Origin: Kingella sp. (in: b-proteobacteria)
GTDB lineage: Bacteria; Pseudomonadota; Gammaproteobacteria; Burkholderiales; Neisseriaceae
Direction: 5' to 3'
DNA: 64,000 bases
Assembly: GCF_030527935.1 (NCBI RefSeq)
Contig: NZ_JAUMZV010000008.1
Location: 1 to 64,000, forward strand
Shown one piece after another: positions 1 to 8,769 of the stretch. The notes beneath the pieces were generated by a model that made no database searches, was not told the DNA's origin, and was given only the letters and a program-made list of their open reading frames with translations. Within the stretch, counting starts at the first letter, position 1. Every line of letters begins with the position of its first letter. Position numbers and translations under genes: made by a program.

Positions 1-106
1 ATACCGTGAAGCCGCATAGCAGCCTGAAAGGGGATACGCCCTTTGAAGTGTTGCATAGGCTTATTTTTCCCAAACTGTTGTGTAAACAACGCGGTTGATT
101 TCTACA
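1..106 (+). pseudogene. 3' remnant of an IS481-family transposase and right terminal repeat
   Basis: The first 106 bases align with the last ~100 bases of the two intact insertion sequences at 30367 and 39333: the coding end (TVKPH, then S-LxGDTPFEVL) followed by the right terminal repeat TGTAAACAACGCGGTT..TTTCTACA. Relative to the intact copies there is a 2-base insertion after codon VL-H/Q, so the reading frame shifts just before the normal stop. The copy is clearly more diverged than the other two are from each other, so it is an older, decayed insertion. The rest of the element lies outside the window. Confidence 0.85.
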
Positions 107-447
107 GATTAGGCAGCCTGAAACAAAGTTCAGCGTAGCAAAAACCATTTGCCAGCGCACGGCTTGCAAGCAAGCCGTAGAAAGCGCGAAATCCATTTCA
201 GGCTGCCCTACCATCCCGCCCGCGCCCAAGCATTTCAGGCTGCCTATTGCATCAACCAACAGGCAGCCTGAAACCCAAAATGGAACAACAACGGCTCGTC
301 GCCAAAAAAACACAGCCACCACACACAACACAAATCCCATTTTCAGGCTGCCCAGTAGAGTGTATAGCTCTGCCACGCAACGCCCAAAGTTTCAGGCTGC
401 CCATTGCTAAGCAACTAGGCAGCCTGAAAACACATCATCCCACACAA
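107..447. other. Gene-free stretch rich in uptake sequences
   Basis: About 340 bases without a credible gene. It holds at least seven copies of AGGCAGCCTGAA or its complement, and one copy of a short dispersed palindrome (149-181, listed separately). The short ORFs that cross it are reading-frame shadows made of DUS-encoded peptides. Confidence 0.7.
149..181 (+). repeat. Dispersed palindrome GCCAGCGCACGGCTTGC, copy 1
   Basis: Contains the perfect inverted repeat ACGGCTTGC/GCAAGCCGT. The same ~30-base unit recurs at 25351-25380, 54310-54341, 62285-62313 and 63710-63738, each time next to a DUS. Confidence 0.75.
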
Positions 448-948
448 TCAAACCGTCTTCCCCAACACCACCACATCTGCCAACACCCCATCCAGCTCAC
501 ACACCGCAGGCAGCCACCCCCACTCCGAAAAGCCCAAGCCGCCAAACAACGCCAAACTTGGCGCATTGTGCGCAAACACCACCGCAATCAACTGATGCAC
601 CCCTAGCGCAGGCGCGCGCCGAATTATCTCCCCCAGCAACCATTTGCCCAAGCCCGCGCCACGATGCCGCGCATCCACATAAACACTCACTTCCGCCGTA
701 CGATTGTATGCCGCGCGGGGATAATAATCGCTCAAACTCGCCCAAGCCATCAGGCAGCCTGAAACCGCATCCCGCACCACATACAGCGGGCGATTTTCCC
801 GCTGATGCGCCGCAAACCAAGTCTCGCGCTCCGCCACCGAAACAGGCAGCAAATCCGCTGTCGCTTGGCGCGAAGCAATCGTGCTGTTGTAAATCGCCAC
901 AATTTCAGGCAAATCTTCGCGCCGCGCCAGCGAAAGCGTATAACCCAT
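448..948 (-). CDS. GNAT family N-acetyltransferase (phosphinothricin acetyltransferase/MnaT-like)
   Basis: About 166 residues, the usual length of the PAT/YncA branch of GNAT enzymes, which transfer the acetyl group of acetyl-CoA to small amines such as methionine sulfoximine or phosphinothricin. The acetyl-CoA loop is visible as RHRGAGLGKWLL, preceded by the strand AEVSVYVDA, with a conserved AHNAPSLALFGGLGF near the C-terminus. The ATG at 948 overlaps the stop of the upstream antiporter gene (TGATG), so the two are probably translationally coupled; a GTG one codon upstream is an alternative start. The substrate cannot be told from sequence. A Kingella DUS lies inside the coding region. Confidence 0.85.
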   Translation of the reverse strand: MGYTLSLARREDLPEIVAIYNSTIASRQATADLLPVSVAERETWFAAHQRENRPLYVVRDAVSGCLMAWASLSDYYPRAAYNRTAEVSVYVDARHRGAGLGKWLLGEIIRRAPALGVHQLIAVVFAHNAPSLALFGGLGFSEWGWLPAVCELDGVLADVVVLGKTV

Positions 949-2843
949 CACGAAATACCCGTTTTCATTTTGGTTTCAGGTACTTCCGTTTGCTCATGCC
1001 AATCCACCTGCCCATCGTGCAAAATCGTCTGCATCATCGCCTGCGTTTCGCCATCCACCTCGCGCACTACGCTCATCAAATTCTCATCGGCAAACAACGG
1101 CAAGCTCGGGTCATACACCTCTGCCAAGCGGTCAGACATATACCTATCCCGCGCCGCATAAAATTTGCTCAACTCGCGCGCTTTTTCAGGCTGCATCCCC
1201 AGTTTTTCCAGCGCAATCCGCCCCGCGCGCACCGAAGAATCCGATAGCTCGCGGATAATGTAACTCGCCCCCGCATGGCGCAAATCATAAGCGTGCACAC
1301 GGTCATGCGCCCGCGCAATAATCGGCAGAGTAGGGTAGTGGCGACGCACATATTCCACCACCGCCGTGGTGTCGCTTTTGCCATCAATCGCCACAATCAA
1401 CAACTTCGCGTGCGCCAAGCCCGCCGAACCCAATAGTTCAGGGTCAGTCGCATCGCCGTAATACGATTTAATGCCCAGCTTTGCCAGCCCCTCTACCATT
1501 TCCGCATGGTTATCAATCACCGTTGTGTGGTAGCCGCAAGCCGTCAGCATACTATTGATGTGCTGCCCAAACCGCCCATGCCCCAGCAAAATCACAGGAT
1601 TTTCCTCGTCAATCGTATCATTTTGACGGCTTTCCGCGTTCTCTTCCTTAATCGCACGCGGCGCGAAAACCTTTTCATAAACAATAAACAACAACGGTGT
1701 CAGCACCATAGACAACGCCACCACCAAGTTAATGCGGTCCAACACAGTTTTCGGCAAAACATGGTTTGCCTGCGCAATAGACAGCAACACAAAACCAAAT
1801 TCCCCCGCTTGCGCCAAACTCAACGCAAACAATTTAGTCGCCAACGGCGGCAGCCTGAAAATCTTGCCCAGCAACACCAACATCGAAGCCTTAACCAGCA
1901 GCAAAGCCAGCGTCATGCCAATAATCGGAAAAAACTTGTTTTGCAAAATCGCAAAATTCATCCCCGCGCCCACCGTAATAAAAAACAGCCCCAAAAAAAT
2001 CCCCTTAAACGGCTCCAAACGGCTTTCCATCTCATGCCGATAAGTGCTATTTGCCAACGTAACCCCCGCCACAAAAGCCCCCAGCGCAGGCGACAGCCCC
2101 ACCAGCGACATCAGCGTCGCAATGCCCACCACCAGCAACAGCGTAAACACCGTAAACATCTCGCGCACACGGCTTTTGATGATGATGCGAAACATAAACG
2201 GCACCACATAACGCACCGCCAACACAATCAGCAAAATCGCCGCCACGCTTACAATCGCCACAATCCAACCGGGTTGGTGTGCCAGCAAATTGCCCGCCGT
2301 ATGCCCACCTTCGCCTTTTTTCGCAATGCCCGAAGTCGCCAACAGCGGCATCAACGCCAGCATCGGAATCGCCGCCACATCCTGAAACAGCAGCACCGCA
2401 AAGCCCGCCTGCCCACCAGCCGTTTGCATCAACTGCTTCTCGTTATACGTTTGCAACACAATCGCCGTGGACGACAACGCCAAAATACAGCCCACCGCCA
2501 CGCCAATTTGCCATTTATAGCCCAAAGCCATAGAAATGCCCGTAACCGCCGCCACCGTCAGCGTAATTTGCAAGCCGCCCAACCCCAGCAATTTATGTCG
2601 CAGCTGCCACAGCATTTTAGGCGCAAGCTCCAAGCCCACCAAAAACAGCATCATCACCACGCCAAATTCCGCAACATGCTGAATAGATTCCGTTTCCTTG
2701 CCAACCAAACCCAAAATAGGGCCAATTAAAATCCCCGCAATCAAATAGCCCAACACCGAGCCCAAGCCCAATTTTTGCGAGATTAAAACCGCTCCAACAG
2801 CAAACGAAAGATAAATAAAGGCGTAAAGAAGAAGAGCAGTCAT
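948..2843 (-). CDS. CPA2-family cation:proton antiporter with RCK domain (KefB/KefC/YbaL-like)
   Basis: 631 residues. The N-terminal ~385 residues are a run of hydrophobic helices of the sodium/hydrogen exchanger fold. A cytoplasmic TrkA-N (RCK) domain starts near residue 410 with the Rossmann motif GHGRFGQ and continues with the D-A-T-D-P segment typical of NAD-binding K+ channel/antiporter regulators. Members exchange K+ or Na+ for H+ across the inner membrane, and the Kef branch is gated by glutathione adducts. Which branch this belongs to is not certain; YbaL-like and KefC-like are both possible. It is first in a two-gene unit with the overlapping GNAT gene. Its 5' region is divergent from the pbpG-like gene. 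Confidence 0.88.
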   Translation of the reverse strand: MTALLLYAFIYLSFAVGAVLISQKLGLGSVLGYLIAGILIGPILGLVGKETESIQHVAEFGVVMMLFLVGLELAPKMLWQLRHKLLGLGGLQITLTVAAVTGISMALGYKWQIGVAVGCILALSSTAIVLQTYNEKQLMQTAGGQAGFAVLLFQDVAAIPMLALMPLLATSGIAKKGEGGHTAGNLLAHQPGWIVAIVSVAAILLIVLAVRYVVPFMFRIIIKSRVREMFTVFTLLLVVGIATLMSLVGLSPALGAFVAGVTLANSTYRHEMESRLEPFKGIFLGLFFITVGAGMNFAILQNKFFPIIGMTLALLLVKASMLVLLGKIFRLPPLATKLFALSLAQAGEFGFVLLSIAQANHVLPKTVLDRINLVVALSMVLTPLLFIVYEKVFAPRAIKEENAESRQNDTIDEENPVILLGHGRFGQHINSMLTACGYHTTVIDNHAEMVEGLAKLGIKSYYGDATDPELLGSAGLAHAKLLIVAIDGKSDTTAVVEYVRRHYPTLPIIARAHDRVHAYDLRHAGASYIIRELSDSSVRAGRIALEKLGMQPEKARELSKFYAARDRYMSDRLAEVYDPSLPLFADENLMSVVREVDGETQAMMQTILHDGQVDWHEQTEVPETKMKTGIS

Positions 2844-3284
2844 GCGGGCTGTCCTTAAATAATGGCGTGGTTAAAATGAGAAAAAGAAGAGAAAATGCAA
2901 AAAACTTAGCTTTTTGGTATTTGCAGCAAGAAAAAAAGAATTGACGCAATTTGTTGCCAAGTACATAGATTTTACAAAATTTTCTTGCAAAAAGATAGAT
3001 TTCAGGCAGCCTGAAAAGGGCAGAATTGCGTAAGGAAGTGTAAAGATAATTTCCAAACTAAATATTTAACATAATATGACTTATTGGAACTTTTATTTGC
3101 GCTGCAAAATTCCCTAAATCGCATCCGCTTACAAAATTTTTACGCAAAAACTCTTTAACTCATTGCGCAGTAATGATATATTCGCGCATTATTTTCGCGT
3201 GGCAATCTGATTTGGATTTGTTGGCGCATCACCTATTTCTTTTTTATTCATGTTAATTTAAATCTTTTTGGAATACAGAGTCTT
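2844..3284. other. AT-rich divergent intergenic region
   Basis: 441 bases between the leftward antiporter gene and the rightward PBP7-like gene. It is much richer in A+T than its surroundings, carries one DUS near 3002-3014, and must hold promoters in both directions. No gene is credible here. Confidence 0.7.
3155..3182 (+). promoter_or_regulatory. Probable sigma-70 promoter of the PBP7-like gene
   Basis: TTAACT (3155-3160), a 16-base spacer, then TGaTATATT, that is, a -10 box TATATT at 3177-3182 with an extended -10 TG. It lies about 100 bases upstream of the start at 3285. Read by eye only. Confidence 0.4.
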
Positions 3285-4295
3285 ATGGCAATTTTAAAAT
3301 TTGGTAAAACGGTTTGTATCGCTTCGTTATTGAGCTTGGGTTTAATCAGCAATGCTTATGCGATTGATGATGAAGATGTGCTGGGGCAATTTTTGGAGCA
3401 AAAATTTGCAACACAACCTGTTCAAAATAATGTGCCTGTGCAAACGGCGGAATACGACCCGCTTGCGGCTTATATGCAACCTTCTGCCAATTTTAATGCT
3501 GCGCCCACTCAGGCTGTTCATACCAATACTATTCAATATCAAGCGGCGCAAGCGGGGCCTATGCTTAAAGCGCAATCTGCGTTGATTATGAATGCGAAAA
3601 CGGGACAGATTTTGTATCAAAAAAACATGAGCAGCGTGCGTTCAATCGCTTCTATTTCTAAATTGATGTCGGCAATGGTGTTGCTGGATGCGAATTTGAA
3701 CATGAATGAGCAAATTACGATTACCGAAGCGGAAATTGACCGCTTGAAAGGCACGAACAGCCGTTTATCGGTGGGAACGACGCTCACGCGCGCACAGCTG
3801 TTGCATTTGGGATTGATGAGCAGCGAAAATCGTGCGATTCATGCGCTGGCGCGGACTTATCCCGGTGGGATGCCTGCTTTTGTGGCGGCGATGAATGCCA
3901 AGGCGCGTAGTTTGGGCATGGCGAACAGCCGTTTTTATGAGCCAACGGGTTTAGACCCGCGCAATGTTTCTACTGCGCTGGAATTGGGCAAAATGGTGCA
4001 GGCGGCGAGTAATTACGCGAAAATTCGTGAATTGACGACTTCTAATTATGGTCAGGCTTATACCAGCAATGGCAAATTGCAACAGTATAAAAACACGAAT
4101 GTTTTGGTGCGCGAAGGGCAAATGAATATCACGCTGCAAAAAACGGGCTACATCCGCGAAGCGGGGCGTTCTATGGTGCTACAAGCGAAAATGGGACAAA
4201 CGCCTGTGGTGATTGTGGTGCTGGGGTCGGCGACTTCGGCTAGCCGTGCGAGCGATGCGCGGTCTTTGGGCAATATTGTGCAAACGACGTTGTAA
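3285..4295 (+). CDS. pbpG: D-alanyl-D-alanine endopeptidase, PBP7 (PbpG)-like
   Basis: 336 residues with a signal peptide ending at about SNAYA (residue 26), so the enzyme is periplasmic. All three penicillin-binding motifs are present: SxxK as S123-I-S-K126, SxN as S180-E-N182, and KTG at 286-288. The family is S11 low-molecular-weight PBPs, which cut D-Ala-meso-DAP cross-bridges in peptidoglycan during growth. A Q/A-rich linker (about residues 40-90) separates the signal peptide from the catalytic domain. It stands alone, with its own upstream promoter and a strong terminator just downstream. Confidence 0.9.
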   Translation: MAILKFGKTVCIASLLSLGLISNAYAIDDEDVLGQFLEQKFATQPVQNNVPVQTAEYDPLAAYMQPSANFNAAPTQAVHTNTIQYQAAQAGPMLKAQSALIMNAKTGQILYQKNMSSVRSIASISKLMSAMVLLDANLNMNEQITITEAEIDRLKGTNSRLSVGTTLTRAQLLHLGLMSSENRAIHALARTYPGGMPAFVAAMNAKARSLGMANSRFYEPTGLDPRNVSTALELGKMVQAASNYAKIRELTTSNYGQAYTSNGKLQQYKNTNVLVREGQMNITLQKTGYIREAGRSMVLQAKMGQTPVVIVVLGSATSASRASDARSLGNIVQTTL

Positions 4296-4310
4296 TGCTG
4301 TGAATAAGAT

Positions 4311-4345
4311 AAAACGCATCCTGCTGAATGGGATGCGTTTTTTGG
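4311..4345 (+). terminator. Rho-independent terminator after the PBP7-like gene
   Basis: Stem AAACGCATCC / GGATGCGTTT (4312-4321 with 4331-4340) closed by a 9-base loop and followed by a T run. An inverted DUS pair (about 4351-4386) follows and may act as a second terminator. Confidence 0.85.
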
Positions 4346-4372
4346 TTTTTAGGCTGCCTTTTATGAGTGATT

Positions 4373-4477
4373 AAGGCAGCCTGAAATATGCGTGTTCAAT
4401 GAGACTTTGCTGGCATGGTTGCCAAGGTGTCGGCGAGCCACCGATGCTCCATTGGTTGCTGGTTTGGCAAAGGTTGT
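4373..4477 (+). repeat. DUS-bounded palindromic element, half copy
   Basis: Starts with a DUS and keeps only the right arm (GTCGGCGAGCC, then GCTCCAT) plus the downstream GGTTTGGCAAAGGTT tail of the family described at 11639. The left arm is missing. Confidence 0.65.
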
Positions 4478-4717
4478 GGGGCTTGAAGATGGGGAGCAAG
4501 ATGGTTTGGTTATTCATCGCCCTACTCTGCCCTACCCTGCCATTTATTTGTTTTCAGGCTGCCTTATGTGTTGCAATCAACATAAGGCAGCCTGAAAACG
4601 AGTTTCGGCAGAGCTAAGCTATTTGGCGATATTCTAAAAGTATGCCAAGCCGCTATTTTTCGCTGGTGGGGGAGTTAAGTCGGGAGCGCTAGATTAAACA
4701 GCCACCCCCATCCTAAT

Positions 4718-4811
4718 CTTCCCCTGCCAGCGGGAGAAGGAACAAATTTCAGAAATTTTAATCAATGCTGCTTGTCAGCAACAATAATCCAAACAGCATA
4801 CTTTTTAGGAC
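4718..4811 (+). repeat. Dispersed repeat shared with 8453-8555
   Basis: A CTTCCCC..GCGGGAGAAGG core followed by TTTTAATCA..GCTG..CAACA matches 8488-8553 in the same orientation. This copy ends in CAGCATACTTTTTAGGAC (4794-4811), and the other copy begins with the exact complement of that at 8453-8470, as if they were opposite ends of one decayed element. Confidence 0.55.
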
Positions 4812-4819
4812 ATCATCAA

Positions 4820-5488
4820 CTATTTTTTCTTCGGCACGGCTTTTTGCGCTTCGTTCAGCATTAGGGTTTTCAGGCTGCCTTTGCCTTGTTGTGCGTTTTT
4901 TTCTAGTGCTTCAAGCTGTTGCAGGGTGTAGGCGGCGGATTTGTTGCCTTGCGCGGCGGCTTGGGCATACCAGTATTTGGCTTTTGCCATGTCTTTGTTT
5001 ACGCCTGTGCCTGTGGCGTAGCGTGCGGCAAGGTTGTTTTGCGCTTCGGCGTGTCCTTTTTTGGCGGCTTTTTCGTACCAATAGGCGGCTTTTTTGTAGT
5101 CTTGCGCGGTGCCTGTGCCGTCGCTGTACATCAGACCTGTCATAAATTGCGCTTCTGGTTCGCCTTGGGCGGCGGCTTTTTCGTACCAATACAGGGCTTG
5201 TTTGGCATCGGCTTTGGTGCCCAAGCCGTCTTGATACAGCACGGCGATGTTGTGCTGCGCGGTGGCATCGCCTTTTTTGGCGAGCGGTTCTAGGATTTTA
5301 AACGCGGTGGCGTAATCGCCTTTTTGCACGGCGGCGATGGCTTGGTTGTAAACGGTTTGGTTGGGGCTGGTTTTGGCTGCGCTGGTTGTTTTGCTCTGTT
5401 GGGCGGGGGTTTTGGCTTGCGTGGCTTGGGGCGCGAAGGTGAACGCGGCTAGGCTGGCGGCGAGCAGGCAGGTTTTCCATGTTGGCAT
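4820..5488 (-). CDS. Secreted Sel1-repeat (TPR-like) protein
   Basis: 222 residues. A signal peptide (MPTWKTCLLAASLAAFTFA..TQA) precedes a low-complexity K/Q/T segment and then about four Sel1-like repeats, recognisable by A-x-Y-W-Y-E-K-A-A followed by G-x-x-x-A-x. Sel1 repeats form alpha-alpha solenoids that hold protein partners together, usually in the periplasm or at the membrane; the partner is unknown. The gene begins 10 bases after ybaK ends and is probably co-transcribed with it. In-frame DUS bases encode the GSLK near the C-terminus. Confidence 0.85.
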   Translation of the reverse strand: MPTWKTCLLAASLAAFTFAPQATQAKTPAQQSKTTSAAKTSPNQTVYNQAIAAVQKGDYATAFKILEPLAKKGDATAQHNIAVLYQDGLGTKADAKQALYWYEKAAAQGEPEAQFMTGLMYSDGTGTAQDYKKAAYWYEKAAKKGHAEAQNNLAARYATGTGVNKDMAKAKYWYAQAAAQGNKSAAYTLQQLEALEKNAQQGKGSLKTLMLNEAQKAVPKKK

Positions 5489-5498
5489 TGTGTTTTCC

Positions 5499-5981
5499 TT
5501 ATTCGGTGGCGACGTGAACGCTGGTGGGGTTGAGTGGGGCTAAATCTTGCGGGGCGATAGCGACGAGAAAGCCGCGTTTGCCGCCATTGACGTAGATGGT
5601 GGGCAGCGCGTAGATGCTTTCTTCTACGTACACGGGCAGCGCGGTTTTGGTGCCGAATGGGCTGGTGCCGCCGACTAAATAGCCTGTCCATTTGTTGGCT
5701 TGGTTGGGCTGGGCGGGCTCTATGTGTTTCATGCCCAGCTCGCGGGCAAGGTTGCGCGTGGAGATGTGTTTATCACCGTGCATGATGCAGATTAAGCCTT
5801 GTTTTTTATCGTTTTCTAGTACGATGGTTTTGACTACGGCGTGTTCGTCCACGCCAAAATGTTGCGCGGGGACGGCTGTGCCGCCGTGTTCTACATAGGG
5901 ATAAAGTTTGGGCTCAAAGGCGATGTTGTGCTCGCGCAGAAAGCGGATAGCGGGGGTGATGGGGTAGTCGGGTTTTGCCAT
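5499..5981 (-). CDS. ybaK: Cys-tRNA(Pro)/Cys-tRNA(Cys) deacylase YbaK
   Basis: 160 residues, full length for the YbaK/EbsC family. Members hydrolyse cysteine wrongly attached to tRNA-Pro in the cytoplasm. Recognised from the N-terminal TPAIRFLREHNIAFE, the conserved VVKTIVLEN strand holding the catalytic lysine, and the GYLVGGTSPFG loop. It leads a two-gene leftward unit with the Sel1-repeat protein. Confidence 0.92.
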   Translation of the reverse strand: MAKPDYPITPAIRFLREHNIAFEPKLYPYVEHGGTAVPAQHFGVDEHAVVKTIVLENDKKQGLICIMHGDKHISTRNLARELGMKHIEPAQPNQANKWTGYLVGGTSPFGTKTALPVYVEESIYALPTIYVNGGKRGFLVAIAPQDLAPLNPTSVHVATE

Positions 5982-6133
5982 GATGTTGGGGGGATGGGTT
6001 GCAAAAAGGCGATTTTAGCAGTTTTCAGGCTGCCTTTCGCGCTTTGCTTGCTGGCTTGCGCGGGCTGGGCGATGCGCATGGGCAGCCTGAAACGCGGTAA
6101 AATGGCGTTTTTAAACCACGATGGGAGTGCAAC

Positions 6134-6565
6134 ATGGCAGCGCAATCTTGGCTTTATTGGGCGTTGGCTTCGGCGATTTTTGCGGCGATGACGGCGATTT
6201 TTGCCAAACTGGGTTTGCAGGGCGTGGATTCGGATTTTGCGACGTTTATCCGCACACTGGTGATTATTGCGGCGTTGAGCGCGTTTTTGACTTATGCGAA
6301 AAAGTGGCAGCCGCTGGGCAGTTTGTCGGCGAAGAATTGGCTGTTTTTGATTTTGTCGGGCTTGGCAACGGGGGCTTCTTGGCTGGCGTATTTTAAGGCG
6401 TTGCAAATGGGCGATGCTTCGCAGGTTGCGCCGATTGATAAGTTGGGCGTGGTGCTGGTGGCGGTGTTTGCGGTGGTGTTTTTGGGGGAGCGGCCGAATG
6501 GGCAGGCTTGGCTGGGGATTGCGCTGGTGGCGGCGGGGGTGTTGGTGTTGGCGATTAAGCGGTGA
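6134..6565 (+). CDS. EamA-domain (DMT superfamily) transporter, half-size
   Basis: 143 residues forming one EamA domain of about five membrane segments, starting WLYWALASAIFAAMTAIFAKLG and ending in a K-R tail. Standard DMT exporters have two EamA domains and ten helices, so this protein probably works as a dimer, as known for the small members of the superfamily. The substrate is unknown. The ATG at 6134 is favoured because the hydrophobic domain begins at once. It is a single gene, with an inverted DUS pair just downstream (6595-6640) that can form a terminator hairpin. Confidence 0.85.
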   Translation: MAAQSWLYWALASAIFAAMTAIFAKLGLQGVDSDFATFIRTLVIIAALSAFLTYAKKWQPLGSLSAKNWLFLILSGLATGASWLAYFKALQMGDASQVAPIDKLGVVLVAVFAVVFLGERPNGQAWLGIALVAAGVLVLAIKR

Positions 6566-6787
6566 TGGGCACGCGCGTTTGATACGGCGATAAAGGCAGC
6601 CTGAAAAGCGGGAAGTTGGCTTTTCAGGCTGCTTTGGTGTGGTGGGCAAGGTTGGGTGGGTAGCGCAACGTAATCGGGCAGACAATAGGCAGCCTGAAAA
6701 CGAGCGAAGCGAGTTTCAGCGAAGCTAAAACAGCATCTAAACAATGTTTTCAGGCTGCCTTTATCGCTCCGCAATCGCCACCGCGCC

Positions 6788-7621
6788 TTACAGCGCAAAC
6801 TCCAAATTATCAATCAGCCGCGTGTTGCCCAGCTTGGCGGCGGCGAGTGCCACCAGTTGCGTGTCGCTTACTTGCGCGGGTTTCAGGCTGACTGCTTGGC
6901 GGATTTCCACATAATCCACCGTCCAGCCGTGCGCGTGCAGCTCGTTGCGGGCGACTTGGGCGAGCGCGGCGAAGTTGTGGTTGCCTGCTTGCGCGGTTTG
7001 GGCGATGGTTTGCAAGGTGCGGTATAGGCGTGGGGCTTCGGCGCGTTCGGCTTGGCTTAAATATTGGTTGCGGCTGGATAGTGCCAAGCCATCGGCGGCG
7101 CGTCCTGTGTTCACGGCAACGATGCGCACGGGGATGTTTAAATCGGCAACCATGCCTTTGATGATGGCGACTTGCTGGTAGTCTTTTTTGCCAAAGCAGG
7201 CGACATCGGGCTGCACGATGTTAAACAGCTTGCTGACCACGGTTGCCACGCCGCGAAAGTGAATCGGGCGCGACACGCCGCATAGCTCGTGTTGCAGCGC
7301 GGGCGGTTCAACGAAATATTGCTGCTCGCCTGCGGGATACAGCTCGGCTTCATCGGGGGCGAAAATGGCGGCAACGCCTGCGGCGCGGAGTTTGTCGGCA
7401 TCTTGGGCAAGGGTGCGCGGGTATTGGTCAAAATCTTCGCCCTGACCAAACTGGATGCGGTTCACAAAAATGCTGACCACAACGTGCTCGGCTTCTTGTT
7501 TGGCGCGTTCAACCAGCGCGAGATGCCCGTCGTGCAGATTGCCCATGGTGGGCACAAAGGCAACGTTGGCAACGGTTTTGCGCCAGTCGCGCAGTTGGGC
7601 GATGGTGTGGAATATGTGCAT
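6788..7621 (-). CDS. panC: Pantoate--beta-alanine ligase (pantothenate synthetase)
   Basis: 277 residues. Joins pantoate and beta-alanine with ATP to make pantothenate, the coenzyme A precursor. The nucleotide-binding signatures are visible: FVPTMGNLHDGHLALV (HIGH-type), VSIFVNRIQFGQGEDFDQYPR, FGKKDYQQVAIIKGMV, and LSSRNQYLS. It is a single leftward gene; panB and panD are not in the window. Confidence 0.97.
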   Translation of the reverse strand: MHIFHTIAQLRDWRKTVANVAFVPTMGNLHDGHLALVERAKQEAEHVVVSIFVNRIQFGQGEDFDQYPRTLAQDADKLRAAGVAAIFAPDEAELYPAGEQQYFVEPPALQHELCGVSRPIHFRGVATVVSKLFNIVQPDVACFGKKDYQQVAIIKGMVADLNIPVRIVAVNTGRAADGLALSSRNQYLSQAERAEAPRLYRTLQTIAQTAQAGNHNFAALAQVARNELHAHGWTVDYVEIRQAVSLKPAQVSDTQLVALAAAKLGNTRLIDNLEFAL

Positions 7622-7773
7622 GGGGTGTCCTTATGGTGGAGTTGGGATAATGGTTTTAGCTACGCTGAGCGGCGTTTCAGGCTGCCTTGATGGGGTGCAA
7701 TAGGCAGCCTGAAAGCGGAAAAAAGATTGCGGCGCAAGTGATTAGGCGTTGTCAATTTCGCAACTTCGCTACG

Positions 7774-8411
7774 CTATGCAGGCTGCTTCAATAGAATACG
7801 GAGTTCTTCCAATTCGGATTGCAATACCACGCCGTATTCGGCATCCAACACATATAAGCCTGCTTCCCAATCCGCCACATAATTTTGCAGAAATTCGCGC
7901 AAAGAGTTGGCTTCTTTTCGCGGGCAGGATTGTCGTGCCACATTTGGATGATTTGCCCCGCTGTGCCGCTGGGCGCGGGGTCTAGGTCTATCATTTTGCC
8001 GTCGCCGCCGCCGTCTGCGGAAAGCGGAATCCATTTGGGATTCCACCAAAAGTCGGCTTTGATGCCTGCATCTTCGGGCGTGCAGCCGAAGTCTGTGTCA
8101 TCTTCGTGTTGGAAGAAGCCTTCTTGGTAGATCTGATTCCAAATGTTGTATTCGCTAATAATGCGGTCAATGCTCAACCATTCTTCGCTGGCAAACACGC
8201 CGTCTATATCGGGCTCGCCGTTGGCAACACGGTAGAGTTCGTTAAACTCTTCGGGCAATGCGTAGCCTAGTACTTGTTCCAGCTTGGCGAAATCAGCTTC
8301 GCTTGCGCCTGCGTTCAGCTCAAAGGTGTAAGGCAACTCGGCGGATGCTTCGGGGTATTTTTGCGCAAGGGCTTTAAGCTGGGCTTGCATACGGGCAACT
8401 AGGTCTTGCAT
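7774..8411 (-). pseudogene. SMI1/KNR4 (SUKH) family protein with a frameshift
   Basis: The N-terminal ~165 codons from 8411 read as a SUKH-domain protein: YALPEEFNELYRVANGE, a WLSIDRIISEYNIWN helix, then WIPLSADGGGDGKMIDLDP and QIIQMWHDNPA. After the A-run at 7915-7918 (TTTT on the + strand) the original frame gives an unlikely tail, whereas the next frame gives the expected family C-terminus (LREFLQNYVADWEAGLYVLDAEYGVVLQSELEELR) down to a stop at 7774. One missing A would restore a single ORF. SUKH proteins often act as immunity proteins to secreted toxins, but no toxin gene is next to it. This may be a true mutation or a sequencing error in a homopolymer. Confidence 0.75.
7915..7918 (-). 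other. Site of the probable 1-base deletion in the SMI1/KNR4 gene
   Basis: Four-base homopolymer where the reading frame of the family's C-terminus changes. A five-base run would make GAA-AAA-GAA-GCC and join both halves. Confidence 0.6.
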
Positions 8412-8769
8412 GGCGGTTTTCTGATGGCTGGGTGGGTAAAATCCATGGTGGTGTCCTAAAAAGTATGCTGCACTACTGACTGTTTCTTCCCCCGCTGGCG
8501 GGAGAGGGAACAGATTGCAGAGCTTTTAATCAGTACTGCTGGCTATCAACACACCAAATCCATTTCAGGCTGCCTTGGGCTGGCTGCTCGGCATAGGCAG
8601 CCTGAAAACGGGGTAACACGAATGGGCGGCTTAATGGCGCATTGGCGTGAGCAAGGCTAAATGGTGCGTGGCAAAGCCGCACACCCTACAACATATCGTG
8701 ATTTTGATTGACCCTATTTGCAGTTTCAGGCTGCCTGAATGGCATAGGCAGCCTGAAAACAGATGGCGA
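8412..8769. other. Intergenic region with repeat and DUS
   Basis: Contains the partner (8453-8555) of the repeat at 4718, an inverted DUS pair at about 8560-8610, and another pair at about 8725-8760 that could terminate ppiD transcription. No gene is seen. Confidence 0.65.
8453..8555 (+). repeat. Dispersed repeat shared with 4718-4811
   Basis: Begins with GTCCTAAAAAGTATGCTG, the complement of the end of the other copy, and shares its CTTCCCC..GCGGGAG core and TTTTAATCA segment. The first half of the element differs between copies. Confidence 0.5.

Larger units (their letters stand above)
4346..4819. other. Repeat-filled intergenic region
   Basis: Contains an inverted DUS pair, a half copy of the DUS-bounded palindromic element (about 4373-4477), another DUS pair around 4553-4597, and a segment (4718-4811) that also occurs at 8453-8555. 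No coding capacity is supported. Confidence 0.7.

Noticed and set aside
1506..2729. 407-residue ORF antisense to the antiporter gene
   Set aside because: Its H/Q/R/N-rich sequence is a typical reading-frame shadow of a hydrophobic membrane protein gene.
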